A stretch of DNA of 64,000 bases from Streptomyces neyagawaensis (lineage in GTDB: Bacteria > Actinomycetota > Actinomycetes > Streptomycetales > Streptomycetaceae): positions 1-64,000 of the forward strand of contig NZ_JAMGBG010000001.1 in the NCBI RefSeq assembly GCF_023516595.1, written 5' to 3'. Of the stretch, positions 1-9,264 are shown one piece after another (positions within the stretch are counted from its first letter, which is position 1; the number at the start of each line of letters is the position of its first letter). The translations under genes were made by a program, and so were the position numbers. Under the pieces are notes generated by a model, which saw nothing but the letters and a program-made list of their open reading frames with translations, was not told where the DNA came from and searched no databases.

Positions 1-299
1 TCGAACGGGTCATCACCGACAACGCCTGGACCTACCGCAAGAGCACTGCCTTCCGCCAGGCCGTGGCCGAGCTGGGCGCCGGGCAACGATTCATCCGCCC
101 GCACTGCCCCTGGACAAACGGCAAGGTCGAACGCTTCAACCGCACCCTGCAAACCGAATGGGCCTACCGCCAGGTGTTCACCAGCAACACCGAACGCGAC
201 CACGCGCTGGCGCCGTGGCTGACCTTCTACAACACTCGACGCCGACACACCGCGCTCGCAGGCCAGCCCCCGATCAGCCGCCTGTCACCAAAGTCATGA
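1..299 (+). CDS. IS481-type transposase, C-terminal part (5' end outside window)
   Basis: This is the C-terminal half of a DDE (rve-core) integrase; the frame is open from base 3 and ends with TGA at 297-299. The ITDNA segment holds the second catalytic Asp. The NGKVERFNRTL segment holds the catalytic Glu that typifies IS481/IS3-like integrases. The FYNTRRRHTALAGQPPISRL ending is the usual C-terminus of actinobacterial IS481 members. The protein would cut and join insertion-sequence ends. Whether it is intact cannot be judged because the N-terminal helix-turn-helix part lies outside the window. No terminal inverted repeat was confidently seen after the stop. Confidence 0.85.
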   Translation, partial: ERVITDNAWTYRKSTAFRQAVAELGAGQRFIRPHCPWTNGKVERFNRTLQTEWAYRQVFTSNTERDHALAPWLTFYNTRRRHTALAGQPPISRLSPKS

Positions 300-309
300 C
301 CGAGTACAC

Positions 310-1806
310 CTAGCGCCCCCTCGGCGCCACGTGGAGCCGGAATCCGGCGACCTCGTGAGCGGGCCAGGAGCGGGCGTAGTCGGGCGGGGCGCCGTCCCCT
401 GCCACGAGGGCGGCGACCGGGACGCGTTCGGCGGTGCGCAGGATGCCCCCGCGGGTGATGTTGGCGTTGTTGCCGCGGACGGCGGCGGAGGCGCAGCCGG
501 CGTAGAACGCGATGGGGATGGCGTAGTCGCCGGTGAGCAGGCACGGCGGCCGCACGCCCAGCCGTCGCAGGTCGGTGGCGACCCGGTCCCAGCCGCGGTG
601 CGAGGCGCTGGTACGGTCGACGGTCCGCTTCAACACCGAGTACTGCACCCCCAGGTGCGCGACGAGCGCCAGCGCCACGAGCGTCCCCGCCACCGGCCGC
701 CATGCCCCGCCCGGCCCGGTGACCAGGCTCAGGAGGCCGTCGGCGAGGGGGATCGCGAGCAGGGCGTACGCGGGGAGCAGGAACCGGGGCGCGGCGTAAC
801 CGATGAAGAAGAGGTACGGCAGGGCGGCGGTCGTGGCGCAGGCCAGCAGGACCAGTGTGGGCGTCCGGCGTCGTGCCCGGACGGCGACGGCAGCCCCGAC
901 GGCGGCGAGCACCGGTAGGGCGAACCACCAGGCGTAGATCGCCACGTGCGGCAGTTCCCCGGTGCAAGGGCGGCAGAGCGTGCGCCCCACGAGGCTGCGC
1001 AGCTGATCGTCGACGGCGATGTGCCAGCCCAGACCGCCCTGAACGCGTGACGCGTCGTCCAGCCGCCGGAGGAGCCCGCCGTACCGGGCGTACGCCTCGA
1101 TCACCCAGGCCCCGGCGCCGGTACCGAGTCCGGCCGCCATCGCCACCGCCAGCCGGGGCTGCCGCCACCCGCGCGCCCCGACCAGCAGGAGCAGCAACGG
1201 CAGGGAGACCCACACGGCGTCCGTGGGCCGCATCCAGGCCATCAGCGCGGTACCGGCGGCGACACCCCAGAGGGTCGTTCGGCGGAGCGAGTACGGCGGG
1301 ACGGCCTTGGCCTTGGTCTGGAGGAAGCATCCGGTGGTGACGAGGGCACCGATGGCGACCCAGTAGTTGGGCATGGCCTGGGGCCCGTAGAAGAGGGTCA
1401 CCCACAGGGTGGCGAACAGGGCCCCCGCGAGCGCCAGGACCCGCAGGGGGAACAGCCCGTGCCACACCCGCAGCCCGAGGTAGAGCCCCGCCCCGGACAG
1501 CACCGCCAGATAGACCCGCAGCGACTCGGTGGACGACGACCACACGGCGACCGGTGCGACGAGCAGCGGGACGCCACGTGCGCGTGGCGCGCTGAAGAAC
1601 GCGGCCGGGGCGTGCGGGCTGACCTGACTGACGTACACCGACTCGTCCCAGCCCAGCCCCATCCCCGGGGGGACGAGGACGAGTTGGGCGAGCGTGAACG
1701 CGCCGGCCACGGCGACCAGCGGGGCGAGCACCGGCGATGCGGCGGGGGGCGCGGTGACGGGTGCGACGAGCGGCGGGGCACTGGAGGCGTTGAAGCTGAT
1801 GCGCAT
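310..1806 (-). CDS. GT-C-like polytopic membrane glycosyltransferase/mannosyltransferase
   Basis: About 498 residues with roughly ten hydrophobic segments. The acidic WDESVY motif (near residue 55) in the first outer loop matches the D/E motif of GT-C enzymes of the GT39/ArnT type, which use lipid-phosphate sugars outside the membrane. A PRFLLPAYALLAIPLA segment late in the protein is also usual for that fold. ATG at 1806 is chosen. A GTG at 1824 would add six codons, and neither start has a strong ribosome-binding site. The gene stands alone beside an IS remnant and a decayed stretch, so its substrate cannot be inferred. GT-C assignment rests on topology and one motif. Confidence 0.65.
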   Translation of the reverse strand: MRISFNASSAPPLVAPVTAPPAASPVLAPLVAVAGAFTLAQLVLVPPGMGLGWDESVYVSQVSPHAPAAFFSAPRARGVPLLVAPVAVWSSSTESLRVYLAVLSGAGLYLGLRVWHGLFPLRVLALAGALFATLWVTLFYGPQAMPNYWVAIGALVTTGCFLQTKAKAVPPYSLRRTTLWGVAAGTALMAWMRPTDAVWVSLPLLLLLVGARGWRQPRLAVAMAAGLGTGAGAWVIEAYARYGGLLRRLDDASRVQGGLGWHIAVDDQLRSLVGRTLCRPCTGELPHVAIYAWWFALPVLAAVGAAVAVRARRRTPTLVLLACATTAALPYLFFIGYAAPRFLLPAYALLAIPLADGLLSLVTGPGGAWRPVAGTLVALALVAHLGVQYSVLKRTVDRTSASHRGWDRVATDLRRLGVRPPCLLTGDYAIPIAFYAGCASAAVRGNNANITRGGILRTAERVPVAALVAGDGAPPDYARSWPAHEVAGFRLHVAPRGR

Positions 1807-2958
1807 GACCCATCCCGGTGGCACAAGACGAAAGAGAGCCGAAGATCCTCTTGACCGACGAAAGGATCAGCCACCGTCCGGGACCACCGGGGCACGCCGC
1901 ACCGAGCGACGCAGGCGATCACCCGGCTGCCTCGGACACCGTCACCCGGCCGCACCGTAGAGCGGCGCCCGGCCGCACCGTAGAGCGACACCTGGCCGCG
2001 CCCGACGGCTTCACGCGGCCCTCCCCCATACGGCCGCCTTCCTCCTTCCGAGGGGCGCTCTGCCTTGGATGACCGCGCCAGCTGATCGCCCCGCTGGAGG
2101 CACTGCTGTGGCGGGACGGCGCGTGGGCCGCGGGCGCCTGGATCGACGCGTGGGCGACGGCGGCCCACTGGAACCGACGGCGCGCCGAGACCGACGTGCC
2201 GGCACCGGCGTCCGAGGGCACCCTGGAGGCCCTCTCGGCTGGCCGCTGATCCGCGCCGACCCCCGGACGGGATGTGGGGCAGCCCCTCCGCCACCGCCGG
2301 TAGCCTCCAGGTCGTCACCGGCTACCACCGCCTCACGCGAGGCTCCTTCGCCCAGTCGGCGTCCCGGTGCCGCACCCCGAACGTGTCGTGGACGCGGGCC
2401 TGGGCCACGCGCGGGACACCCGCCACTTCGCACCCGGCCGGGAGAGCGCCTGCGACATCCTGGACGTCGCCCACCCCTCTGGCTCTGCACCCGCCGACTG
2501 GGCACGGGCCCGGACGGCATGCCCTAACGCACGCACGAGATCCACACCTGGGCGCAGACTCGTCTCACCAGAACCCTCTCCCGCTGGCACGACGCCGAAG
2601 GCTTCGGCCCAGGCACATCAGGCCCGGGCCCCGAACCAGGCTTGCAGGGGACAGAGATGTGGCTGGCGATCGTATGGCTGCTGGCGGACCTGCTGGGCCG
2701 GTCCGGCCAACTCGACTGTCGGACAGGTGGAGTACGCCGTCCGGGACCACCTGACGGGCGGTGAGACACACTGACCAGGCGCCCCATGGCCCGGTGCACT
2801 ACCTTGAGGCCTGACCAGCCGAGCGGCCCACGGATACTCCTCGACCCGCCACACTTGGCCAGAACGGCTGAGCAACCGCTAGGAGCGGCGCCTCTCTTGC
2901 GCCATGCTGGGAGACTCCGCACTCCAGCCCACAGTCGCTGGCAACGGGAGGGCATCGG
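1807..2958 (+). other. Decayed coding remnants, no intact gene seen
   Basis: No frame in this stretch looks like a whole gene, but protein-like segments appear in alternating frames on the plus strand. At 2073-2249 a frame with no usable start reads LEALLWRDGAWAAGAW and ends TGA. At about 2370-2520 a segment contains GHARDTRHFAPGRESACDI. At about 2530-2720 another contains THEIHTWAQTRLTRTL and TEMWLAIVWLLADLLG. The tail VEYAVRDHLTGGETH ends at 2774 in a different frame. Stops and frame changes separate the pieces. This looks like one or two accessory genes broken by indels beside the IS element. The family is not recognised. Confidence 0.5.
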
Positions 2959-3891
2959 GTGGTCAGGACGGTAAGAACACCGGCTCATGGACGAGTGATC
3001 ACCTACGAGGCATGGGGTGATCCCGACTCACACCCGGTGTTTCTGCTCCACGGAACACCCGGAAGCCGCCTCGGCCCCCGGCCGAGGACTTTCGATCTCC
3101 ACAAACTGGGCATCCGCCTGATCGCCTACGACCGACCGGGATACGGCGGTTCCGACCGTCACCCCGGCCGGAGGGTTGTCCACGCCGCTGAGGACATCGA
3201 CACCATCGCACAGGATCTGGACCTCAAGAAGTATTCGGTGGTCGGCAGATCCGGCGGCGCACCCCATGCCCTTGCCTGTGCGGCCCGCAACATCGGCAGC
3301 CAGGTGGCCAGTGCCGCCGCGCTGGTCTCTCTTGCACCGCCGGACGCCGATGACGGTCTCAACTGGCGTGAAGGCATGGCCGAGTCCAATGTGTCGACGT
3401 ACGACCTGCTCGATGCCCATGCACCCGACGTGTCCGCTCTGGGTGTGCTGCTGGCCCGCAACGCCGAAACCATCCGCCGAGATCCGGCCCTGTTCCTCGC
3501 TGCACTCCGCCAGGAGATGCCGGAAGAGGACCGGATGGTCGTCGAGAATGCCGGCATTCGTCGGCAGCTGCTGCTCAACTACTTGTCCGCGGTGGGCTAC
3601 GGAGAGCAGAGCGAGGGAGCGGCGGAGCAACCGCCCGCACCCACCGGCTGGGTGGACGACCTGGTGGCGTTCCGCAGGCACTGGGGATTCGACCTCGGTG
3701 ACATCGACGGAACAGTGCCCGTGATGTTGTGGCACGGTGAGAGCGACGTCTTCGCCCCCGTCTCCCACTTCCGCTGGCTTGCCAAGAAGATCCCCACGGC
3801 CAAAGCGGTGCTGCATCCATCGGCGGCGCACTTCGCGGCCCTGCCGGCCTTGCCCCAGGTACTGGCCTGGGTGCGTGACGAGGCGGCCTGA
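2959..3891 (+). CDS. Alpha/beta-fold hydrolase
   Basis: A 310-residue protein of the alpha/beta hydrolase superfamily. HGTPGSR (near residue 31) supplies the oxyanion-hole segment. GRSGGAP (near residue 96) is the nucleophile elbow, with Arg in place of the more usual H/D before Ser. An acid is expected in the LWHGESDVFAPV segment, and the catalytic His is in the C-terminal SAAHFAALP. The GTG start has GGGAGG seven bases upstream. The family includes epoxide hydrolases, esterases and proline iminopeptidases; the substrate cannot be read. It converges on fxsT with a shared terminator hairpin, so it is probably not part of the fxs operon. Confidence 0.85.
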   Translation: MVRTVRTPAHGRVITYEAWGDPDSHPVFLLHGTPGSRLGPRPRTFDLHKLGIRLIAYDRPGYGGSDRHPGRRVVHAAEDIDTIAQDLDLKKYSVVGRSGGAPHALACAARNIGSQVASAAALVSLAPPDADDGLNWREGMAESNVSTYDLLDAHAPDVSALGVLLARNAETIRRDPALFLAALRQEMPEEDRMVVENAGIRRQLLLNYLSAVGYGEQSEGAAEQPPAPTGWVDDLVAFRRHWGFDLGDIDGTVPVMLWHGESDVFAPVSHFRWLAKKIPTAKAVLHPSAAHFAALPALPQVLAWVRDEAA

Positions 3892-3898
3892 CGCCCAC

Positions 3899-3940
3899 AC
3901 GGCGCGGCCGTTGGCTTCTGACCCACCACGGCCGCACCGT
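3899..3940. terminator. Bidirectional terminator between hydrolase and fxsT
   Basis: A 13-bp stem with one wobble-type mismatch (arms 3899-3911 and 3928-3940, core GCGGCCGT/ACGGCCGC) lies in the short gap between two converging genes. There is no long T tract, which is normal for Streptomyces terminators. Confidence 0.6.
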
Positions 3941-3954
3941 CCCACTCGTCAGGA

Positions 3955-6900
3955 CTAGATCGGGTGCGGCTCCAGGTCCAGGCAGCTGAGGTTCCAGGAC
4001 TGGAGGGTCAGCACGCGGGGGTGTTCGTTGCCGATCCGCTTGATCAGTGCCGCCAAGGTGTCGTTGTGCTGCTTGCGGGCCTCGTCGGCCCGGCCCAGAT
4101 GGCTGAGGATCACGGCGATGTTCCCCGAACATGTCAACGTCGACGGATGAGTCGGCTCAAGTACTTCCTTGAGCAGGTCGTACGCCTCCATGCCGGCTTT
4201 CCGGGCTTCCTCCCAGTTTCCCAACGCCGCTTCCGCGACGGCCAGATTGGCGTGGCAGATGAGGACGAAGGGATGATGCTCACCGTTGAGCTGCGCGAAT
4301 CTCTCCCGGGCCAGCCGCAGATGCTCCCTGGCCTCGGCGGCCGCCTCAGGACGCGGGGACGCACCGCCGTCCAGCAGGAGGACCGCGTAATTGACCGAGC
4401 AGGCGATGGTGTGGGAGTGCATCTCCCCCAGCGTCTCCCTCAGGTCCTGCAGAACCCGGCGGATCAGAGCCAGACCTTCGTCGACCCGTCCCTGAGCGGC
4501 CAGGTCACCGGCCAGGCCCAGCTCCAGCACCAACCGCTCCGAGGTGGCTCCCCTCTCCCCCTCGGGTGTGCTGCGCAACACGTGGCGAACGAGTTCTTCC
4601 GCCTCGGCTGCCTTTCCCGCCCGCCTTAATGAACCGGCCAAGCCCTTCGCCGTGTGCAACACGGTCGGCGAGCCCTGGGTGAGCCGGGGGTTGCGCAGGC
4701 AGCGTTCGTAGGCACGGCTCAGCAGCGTGACGGATTCCTCGTAGTCGCCGCAGTCACGCAGATCCCGGCCCAGATTCACCGCCGACTCGATGGTCAGGGG
4801 GTGCTCATGGAGCTGGATCGCCTGGCGCAGTTCGAGTGTTCTGCGGTCCAGATCGCGGGCCCGCTTGTAGTCCCCGGAAAGTCTCAGGGCGACGGCGAGA
4901 TTGTTGGCCGCGCTGAGGGTCCTCGCGTGATCCTCGCCGTAGATCAACTCGTAGCGCCGGTAGGTTTCCTCGTCGTAGCGCAATGCCTCCGACAGCCGGC
5001 CCAGGCCCCGCAAGTCGGCGGCGATGCTACTGGTGGTCATCAGGATGTGCTGATCGTCCTCGTCGCCGAGCACTTCCTTCTGTCGTTCCAGGACCTCCTG
5101 GTCCAGGGCGAGCGACTCCTCGTATCTGCCCTGGGCGCGGAGGATGTTGGCGATCTGGAAGCGCATGTGCAGTGTCCAGCGTTCGTCGACCTCCTCCGCG
5201 CTGGACCACGCGGCGACCCGTTTCTGGCTGTACTCCATCGCCAGGCTGAGTTCGCCCCGACGGCGCAGCTGGCGCACGCGGTCGACGAACAGTTCCTTGA
5301 TGCCTTCGTCAGGAGCGGTCTCGGCCCACGGGGTGCCCAGATGCGGCCAGATGATCCGGTAGTTCTCCCAGGTATTAGGGTTCTCCGGGTCGTCCCCGCT
5401 GGGCCGGGCGGCGATCAGCGAACGGTAGACGACCTCCTGCGCGGCCTCTCGCTCCGTCTCGGTCATCTCCTTCCGCATGGCGGCCTGCATCATCCGGTGC
5501 ACGGTGACGCTGCGCGCCTTCCGGTCGACGGTAACCAGGGAGAATCGGCTCAGCTCCTTGTACGCACGCGACACCGTACGGACACCGCCCAGAGCACGGG
5601 AGACCTCGAAGCCTTCCAGCAGATCCATGGAGATCGGCTCGGCACTGTAGTACGAGCAGATCTGCAAAAGCTGCACCGCCGGGGGAAACTTCTCCCTCAA
5701 CTGCCCGAGCGCGAACTCCCAGGTGTTCTTGACCTCTCCGACCGTCTTGTCGTCGGGGTCGCCGGCGGCCTGGGGCTGGATCTGCTTGATGTAGTCGCGT
5801 ACGTCGGCCCTAGTCTGCTCGATGAAGGCCGCGGCCCGTTCGATCGCGATCGGCAGGTCGCCCAGGGCATCCGCGATCTGGTCGGCCTCCGTCCAACTGC
5901 AGTCGGGCAGTCGGCTGTGCACGTGGGCGATACTCTCATGGCGCTCGAAGACGGGGACGTCGATGGTGTCCACGAACCGTCCCCAGCCCTCGGCCCGCTG
6001 GCTCGTGACCAGGATGTGGCCGCGTCGGCCGTCCATCATGAACTCGGGAAGATGATCGGGCTCCGGAACGTTGTCCAGGATCAGCAACCAACTGTCGACG
6101 TTCTCAGCGCCATTGAGGAACTTGGAGACCTCTTGGCCTGTGTCGGTCGGATTGGTCCGCTCCCGCAGACCGAGCTGCTCGGCCAGAGCGGCGTACCGCT
6201 CCAGAGCCAGTACGTCCTGCTCTGCTTGGATGTGCCAGACGACGTCGTAGTCGCTCCTGTAACGGTGGGCGAATTCCTGCGCCAGCAGGGTCTTGCCCAC
6301 CCCGCCCATTCCCTTCAGCACGAGGACCCGCGAGTCACCCTTCCAGAGCTTTTCCCGGATGCCCTCCAACAGCTCCGTACGGCCGGTGAAGGACGACGTG
6401 CGCAGCGGTACGCCGAAGACGCGAGGCTCCGTTCGCGGGAAGCGGGGCAACTTGGGTTCAGCGCCGGCGAAGTGGTTGCGGGACAGCGACTCCCCACCTC
6501 TGCCGAACCAGGTCAGCAGCGCCGCACGACCGGTCTCGCCGCTGTTGCAGCGTGTCATGTCGGCAAGTTGCTCTCGGAAGGGAGGCTCCAGCGACACCCC
6601 TCGGTCGACCTGCATCGAGACAAGTTGGTGCGTGCGTCGGTCGCTCTCCGCGTAGACCGCTTCCCAGGTCGCCCGGTATCTGGACGACCTCATGTAGTCC
6701 TCGGAGAAGATGATGAGCGTATAGGAGGCTGCCTCCACACCTCGCTCGATCTCCCCCCGCGCCTGACCCCCGTCCGTCGGGTTCTCCTGCGCCAGGTGGA
6801 CCTTGAATCCGGCCTGTTCCAGGACCGCGCCGGCCCAGTTGGCCCAGCTCCGGTCCTGGGGCACGAAGCTCAGATACACGTCGGAGACGCGCGGTGGCCG

Positions 6901-7938
6901 ATGGCGGGTGTACCGGTCCAGGGTCTTGCGACGCAGCGACTCCTCGATGCGGGGCATGGAATCGACCTGGCCGTCGGTGATGACCGCCGTGAGTCTCTCG
7001 TAGGCGGAGAGCAGACTCTTGGGGTCACCCGGCTGCTCACGAAAGGGAGCGAGTGTCTCCTCGTAGGAGTAGATGGGGCGGTAGGGGATCTCCACACTGC
7101 CCCAGTAGTCCTCCGGGTCCCGCTCGGGGATGTGCTTGCGCACGATCCGGTCGAATCGGTACTGGATCTGGCCCCGGGCAGCGTCCAGTCGGTCCGCCTC
7201 CGCGTTCTCCACACGCATGGGGACCGGCAGGATCCGGATGTCCCGGTTGCCGTACAGCATGCCGTCGATGCGCTCGGCGACACCGGCCGCGCCCTCGATG
7301 CTCTGGCTGCTCGGCGTGAAGCCGATGACCACGGTGTGCGGAAGGTTGACCGTACAGATGTCCGAGATGTCGTTCAGGCCGGTGCGACTGTCGATGAGGA
7401 CGTAGTCGAAGCTCTCGAGGAACTCGCGCTTGAGCCCGTCGAGGAATCTCGTGGCGAGCGGGCCCTCCATGAAGTGCTTCCAGTCGAACTGCGAGAATGC
7501 CGCCAGGTACCCCTGGTTCTTCGTGCCGGCCGGAAGATAGTAGAGCTGGCCACCTTCGGGGAAATCCCAATCGACCTGGATGATGCAGCTGTTGAGAGTG
7601 ATGCCGTCGGAGGACCCCAGGTCGATCACTCCGGGATACACCGACCCCGGTTCGCCCTGGTACGCGAGTTCACCGGCACCGCCGTGGGTGGAGACCATGA
7701 AGTGGGTCGACCGACTCACCAGTTCCAGCACTCCGGGCGTCTCGCGAAGCTGCCTCTCACTCAGGAAGGGGTGCAGAAATCGGTCCAGCCCCGGTGCATC
7801 GAGATCCCAGTCGACCACCAGCACCCGGTTACCCGACGAGGCCAGGATCCACGCCGTGTTGGCGAGCGCCATCGTCCTTCCCGGACCACCCTTGTACGAG
7901 TAAAAGGTGATGATCCTGCGCGCATCCTCGCCGCTCAT
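3955..7938 (-). CDS. fxsT: FxsT-like protein: MinD-type ATPase + TIR + NB-ARC + TPR
   Basis: A 1327-residue multidomain protein matching the architecture of the FxSxx-COOH system TPR protein. Residues about 1-330 are a ParA/MinD-like domain with the deviant P-loop YKGGPGRT (residues 15-22) and the downstream acidic strand YVLIDSRTG. Residues about 350-480 are TIR-like (DVYLSFVPQDRSWANW). Residues about 520-800 are an NB-ARC-type STAND ATPase: SSFTGRTELLEGI, P-loop GMGGVGKT near 545, and WLLILDNV as Walker B. From about 900 to the end are kinesin-light-chain-like TPR repeats. ATG at 7938 is preferred over 8001. It has GGAGGG six bases upstream and overlaps the previous stop as ATGA, implying translational coupling. 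The fold is that of an NLR-like switch; the trigger is unknown. Confidence 0.87.
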   Translation of the reverse strand: MSGEDARRIITFYSYKGGPGRTMALANTAWILASSGNRVLVVDWDLDAPGLDRFLHPFLSERQLRETPGVLELVSRSTHFMVSTHGGAGELAYQGEPGSVYPGVIDLGSSDGITLNSCIIQVDWDFPEGGQLYYLPAGTKNQGYLAAFSQFDWKHFMEGPLATRFLDGLKREFLESFDYVLIDSRTGLNDISDICTVNLPHTVVIGFTPSSQSIEGAAGVAERIDGMLYGNRDIRILPVPMRVENAEADRLDAARGQIQYRFDRIVRKHIPERDPEDYWGSVEIPYRPIYSYEETLAPFREQPGDPKSLLSAYERLTAVITDGQVDSMPRIEESLRRKTLDRYTRHRPPRVSDVYLSFVPQDRSWANWAGAVLEQAGFKVHLAQENPTDGGQARGEIERGVEAASYTLIIFSEDYMRSSRYRATWEAVYAESDRRTHQLVSMQVDRGVSLEPPFREQLADMTRCNSGETGRAALLTWFGRGGESLSRNHFAGAEPKLPRFPRTEPRVFGVPLRTSSFTGRTELLEGIREKLWKGDSRVLVLKGMGGVGKTLLAQEFAHRYRSDYDVVWHIQAEQDVLALERYAALAEQLGLRERTNPTDTGQEVSKFLNGAENVDSWLLILDNVPEPDHLPEFMMDGRRGHILVTSQRAEGWGRFVDTIDVPVFERHESIAHVHSRLPDCSWTEADQIADALGDLPIAIERAAAFIEQTRADVRDYIKQIQPQAAGDPDDKTVGEVKNTWEFALGQLREKFPPAVQLLQICSYYSAEPISMDLLEGFEVSRALGGVRTVSRAYKELSRFSLVTVDRKARSVTVHRMMQAAMRKEMTETEREAAQEVVYRSLIAARPSGDDPENPNTWENYRIIWPHLGTPWAETAPDEGIKELFVDRVRQLRRRGELSLAMEYSQKRVAAWSSAEEVDERWTLHMRFQIANILRAQGRYEESLALDQEVLERQKEVLGDEDDQHILMTTSSIAADLRGLGRLSEALRYDEETYRRYELIYGEDHARTLSAANNLAVALRLSGDYKRARDLDRRTLELRQAIQLHEHPLTIESAVNLGRDLRDCGDYEESVTLLSRAYERCLRNPRLTQGSPTVLHTAKGLAGSLRRAGKAAEAEELVRHVLRSTPEGERGATSERLVLELGLAGDLAAQGRVDEGLALIRRVLQDLRETLGEMHSHTIACSVNYAVLLLDGGASPRPEAAAEAREHLRLARERFAQLNGEHHPFVLICHANLAVAEAALGNWEEARKAGMEAYDLLKEVLEPTHPSTLTCSGNIAVILSHLGRADEARKQHNDTLAALIKRIGNEHPRVLTLQSWNLSCLDLEPHPI

Positions 7939-9260
7939 GGCCTGCCCTCCACACGACGTCCGTCGATCGATGCCCAGTTGTCCCGGCCGCCGTCGCGACA
8001 TGGGGACAGGTCGGAACCGGATTCCGGGTCACCTCGGACGAATCCGCCGCTCCGGAATAATTGCGAATGGATATACCGTAAGTAGCGGATCTTGGTCGCC
8101 ACGGCCAATTCGCTGAACCAGCGCGTGAAGACATCTGCTCCCGCCAACCCACGTACCGCTTCCTGCTCTCCCGCTCGCCCCTCGCTGAGGAAGCGCGGAA
8201 AGTGCGCCGCCAACAGGCCACGCAGCCGATCGGACTGCTCCTTGGTCTGCGCGTCGTCGCCGGACAGGGCACTCAGCACTGCGGTCCATGGCCGACGCAC
8301 CCTGTCGAACTCCCCTGCCTGGTACGCCATTTGAGTGTTCTCCAGCGCCCAGGGGTCGACCACGAGCATCCACGGGGCGGTCGGCGGCTGCGTGCTGTGA
8401 AGTTCCGCCTGAATCTTGTGGAAGGGCACCACCGCGGGCGCGAAACCGAGGTTCCGGGCCGTGGCCTTCATCTGTTCGACCAGAGGGCCCACGGCCGGGC
8501 CGTAGGGCCGCCAATCGGCGACGCCGGGGCCGTACAGGACGTCGTCCCTGCCGACGGGTAACTGCGTCTCGGTGGGCGCGAGCACGGTGATGTTCAGCGG
8601 GGAAGCGAAGGGCGGGTCGGCGAAGGCGTCGTCCAGCCCGGCCAGCGTCATGGGCCGCACCGGGTTCCTTCCCCCGGACGAGTCCGACTGCCGGGGCACC
8701 CTCGCGGCCAGATCGACGATGCGCCGGGCGAGCCAGTCGGTCACCTGAGCAACCTGGGTCGCCGCCCGCTCGTCCTCGGGGTCCGATCGTTCTGTCAGGT
8801 CGAGTCTCTCGTCCAGCAGCCGATGCAACCCGTGCCTGGCATAATCCTCCGCCGCCTCCCCGATGCCCTCAGGCTCCTCGGGATACTGCTCCTTGACCCG
8901 CTTGGGCAGCGCGGTGGGCGAGTACGGCGTCCACAGCACCGGCACGATGTTCGGCCGAACGCCCTGCGCGGCACCGTCGGTGACGGCAGTCCACTGCCGT
9001 CCGCAATAAGGGTTACTGAAGTACCTTTGTGAGTACAGCGGAACGAAAACCTGACATCCGAACAGCGCGTTGAGCGAATTCTCGCTGGATGCGCCCTGCC
9101 GCTCGACAAAACCGGCCTTTTCCAGGGACACGTTCGCGTGACGTGCCACATCGGCGCACAGCTCGTCGAAGAACTGGAAGACAAGGCGATTGGGATCCTG
9201 CGACGCTCCCTGGAGTCGGTGAACAGGAACCCGCGCATAGCTCATGAAGAACTTCGGCAT
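7935..9260 (-). CDS. fxsC: FxsC-like protein: N-terminal TIR + FxsC C-terminal domain
   Basis: A 441-residue protein. Residues about 1-160 form a TIR fold starting with FFMSYAR, followed by CQVFVPLYSQRYFSNPYC. Residues about 210-400 form the second domain typical of FxsC (it includes TETQLPVGRDDVLYGPG and PWMLVVDPWALENTQMAYQ). A C-terminal low-complexity tail follows. At the position where many TIR NADases carry the catalytic Glu in WCxxE, this protein reads YCGRQW, with Gln at 89. It lies four bases after the upstream short TIR gene and overlaps fxsT by four bases. FxsC family members are defined by linkage to fxsA/fxsB; their biochemical role is not established. Confidence 0.87.
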   Translation of the reverse strand: MPKFFMSYARVPVHRLQGASQDPNRLVFQFFDELCADVARHANVSLEKAGFVERQGASSENSLNALFGCQVFVPLYSQRYFSNPYCGRQWTAVTDGAAQGVRPNIVPVLWTPYSPTALPKRVKEQYPEEPEGIGEAAEDYARHGLHRLLDERLDLTERSDPEDERAATQVAQVTDWLARRIVDLAARVPRQSDSSGGRNPVRPMTLAGLDDAFADPPFASPLNITVLAPTETQLPVGRDDVLYGPGVADWRPYGPAVGPLVEQMKATARNLGFAPAVVPFHKIQAELHSTQPPTAPWMLVVDPWALENTQMAYQAGEFDRVRRPWTAVLSALSGDDAQTKEQSDRLRGLLAAHFPRFLSEGRAGEQEAVRGLAGADVFTRWFSELAVATKIRYLRYIHSQLFRSGGFVRGDPESGSDLSPCRDGGRDNWASIDGRRVEGRP

Positions 9261-9264
9261 CCTG

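Noticed and set aside
2524..2988. 154-codon minus-strand frame
   Set aside because: Composition is Arg/Pro/Ser-rich without pattern and it overlaps the start of the hydrolase gene; no support as a gene.
4654..8085. 1143-codon open frame on the plus strand
   Set aside because: It is antisense to fxsT; composition is skewed to Val/Asp/Gly/Leu and no domain is recognisable. High GC at third positions keeps such frames open.
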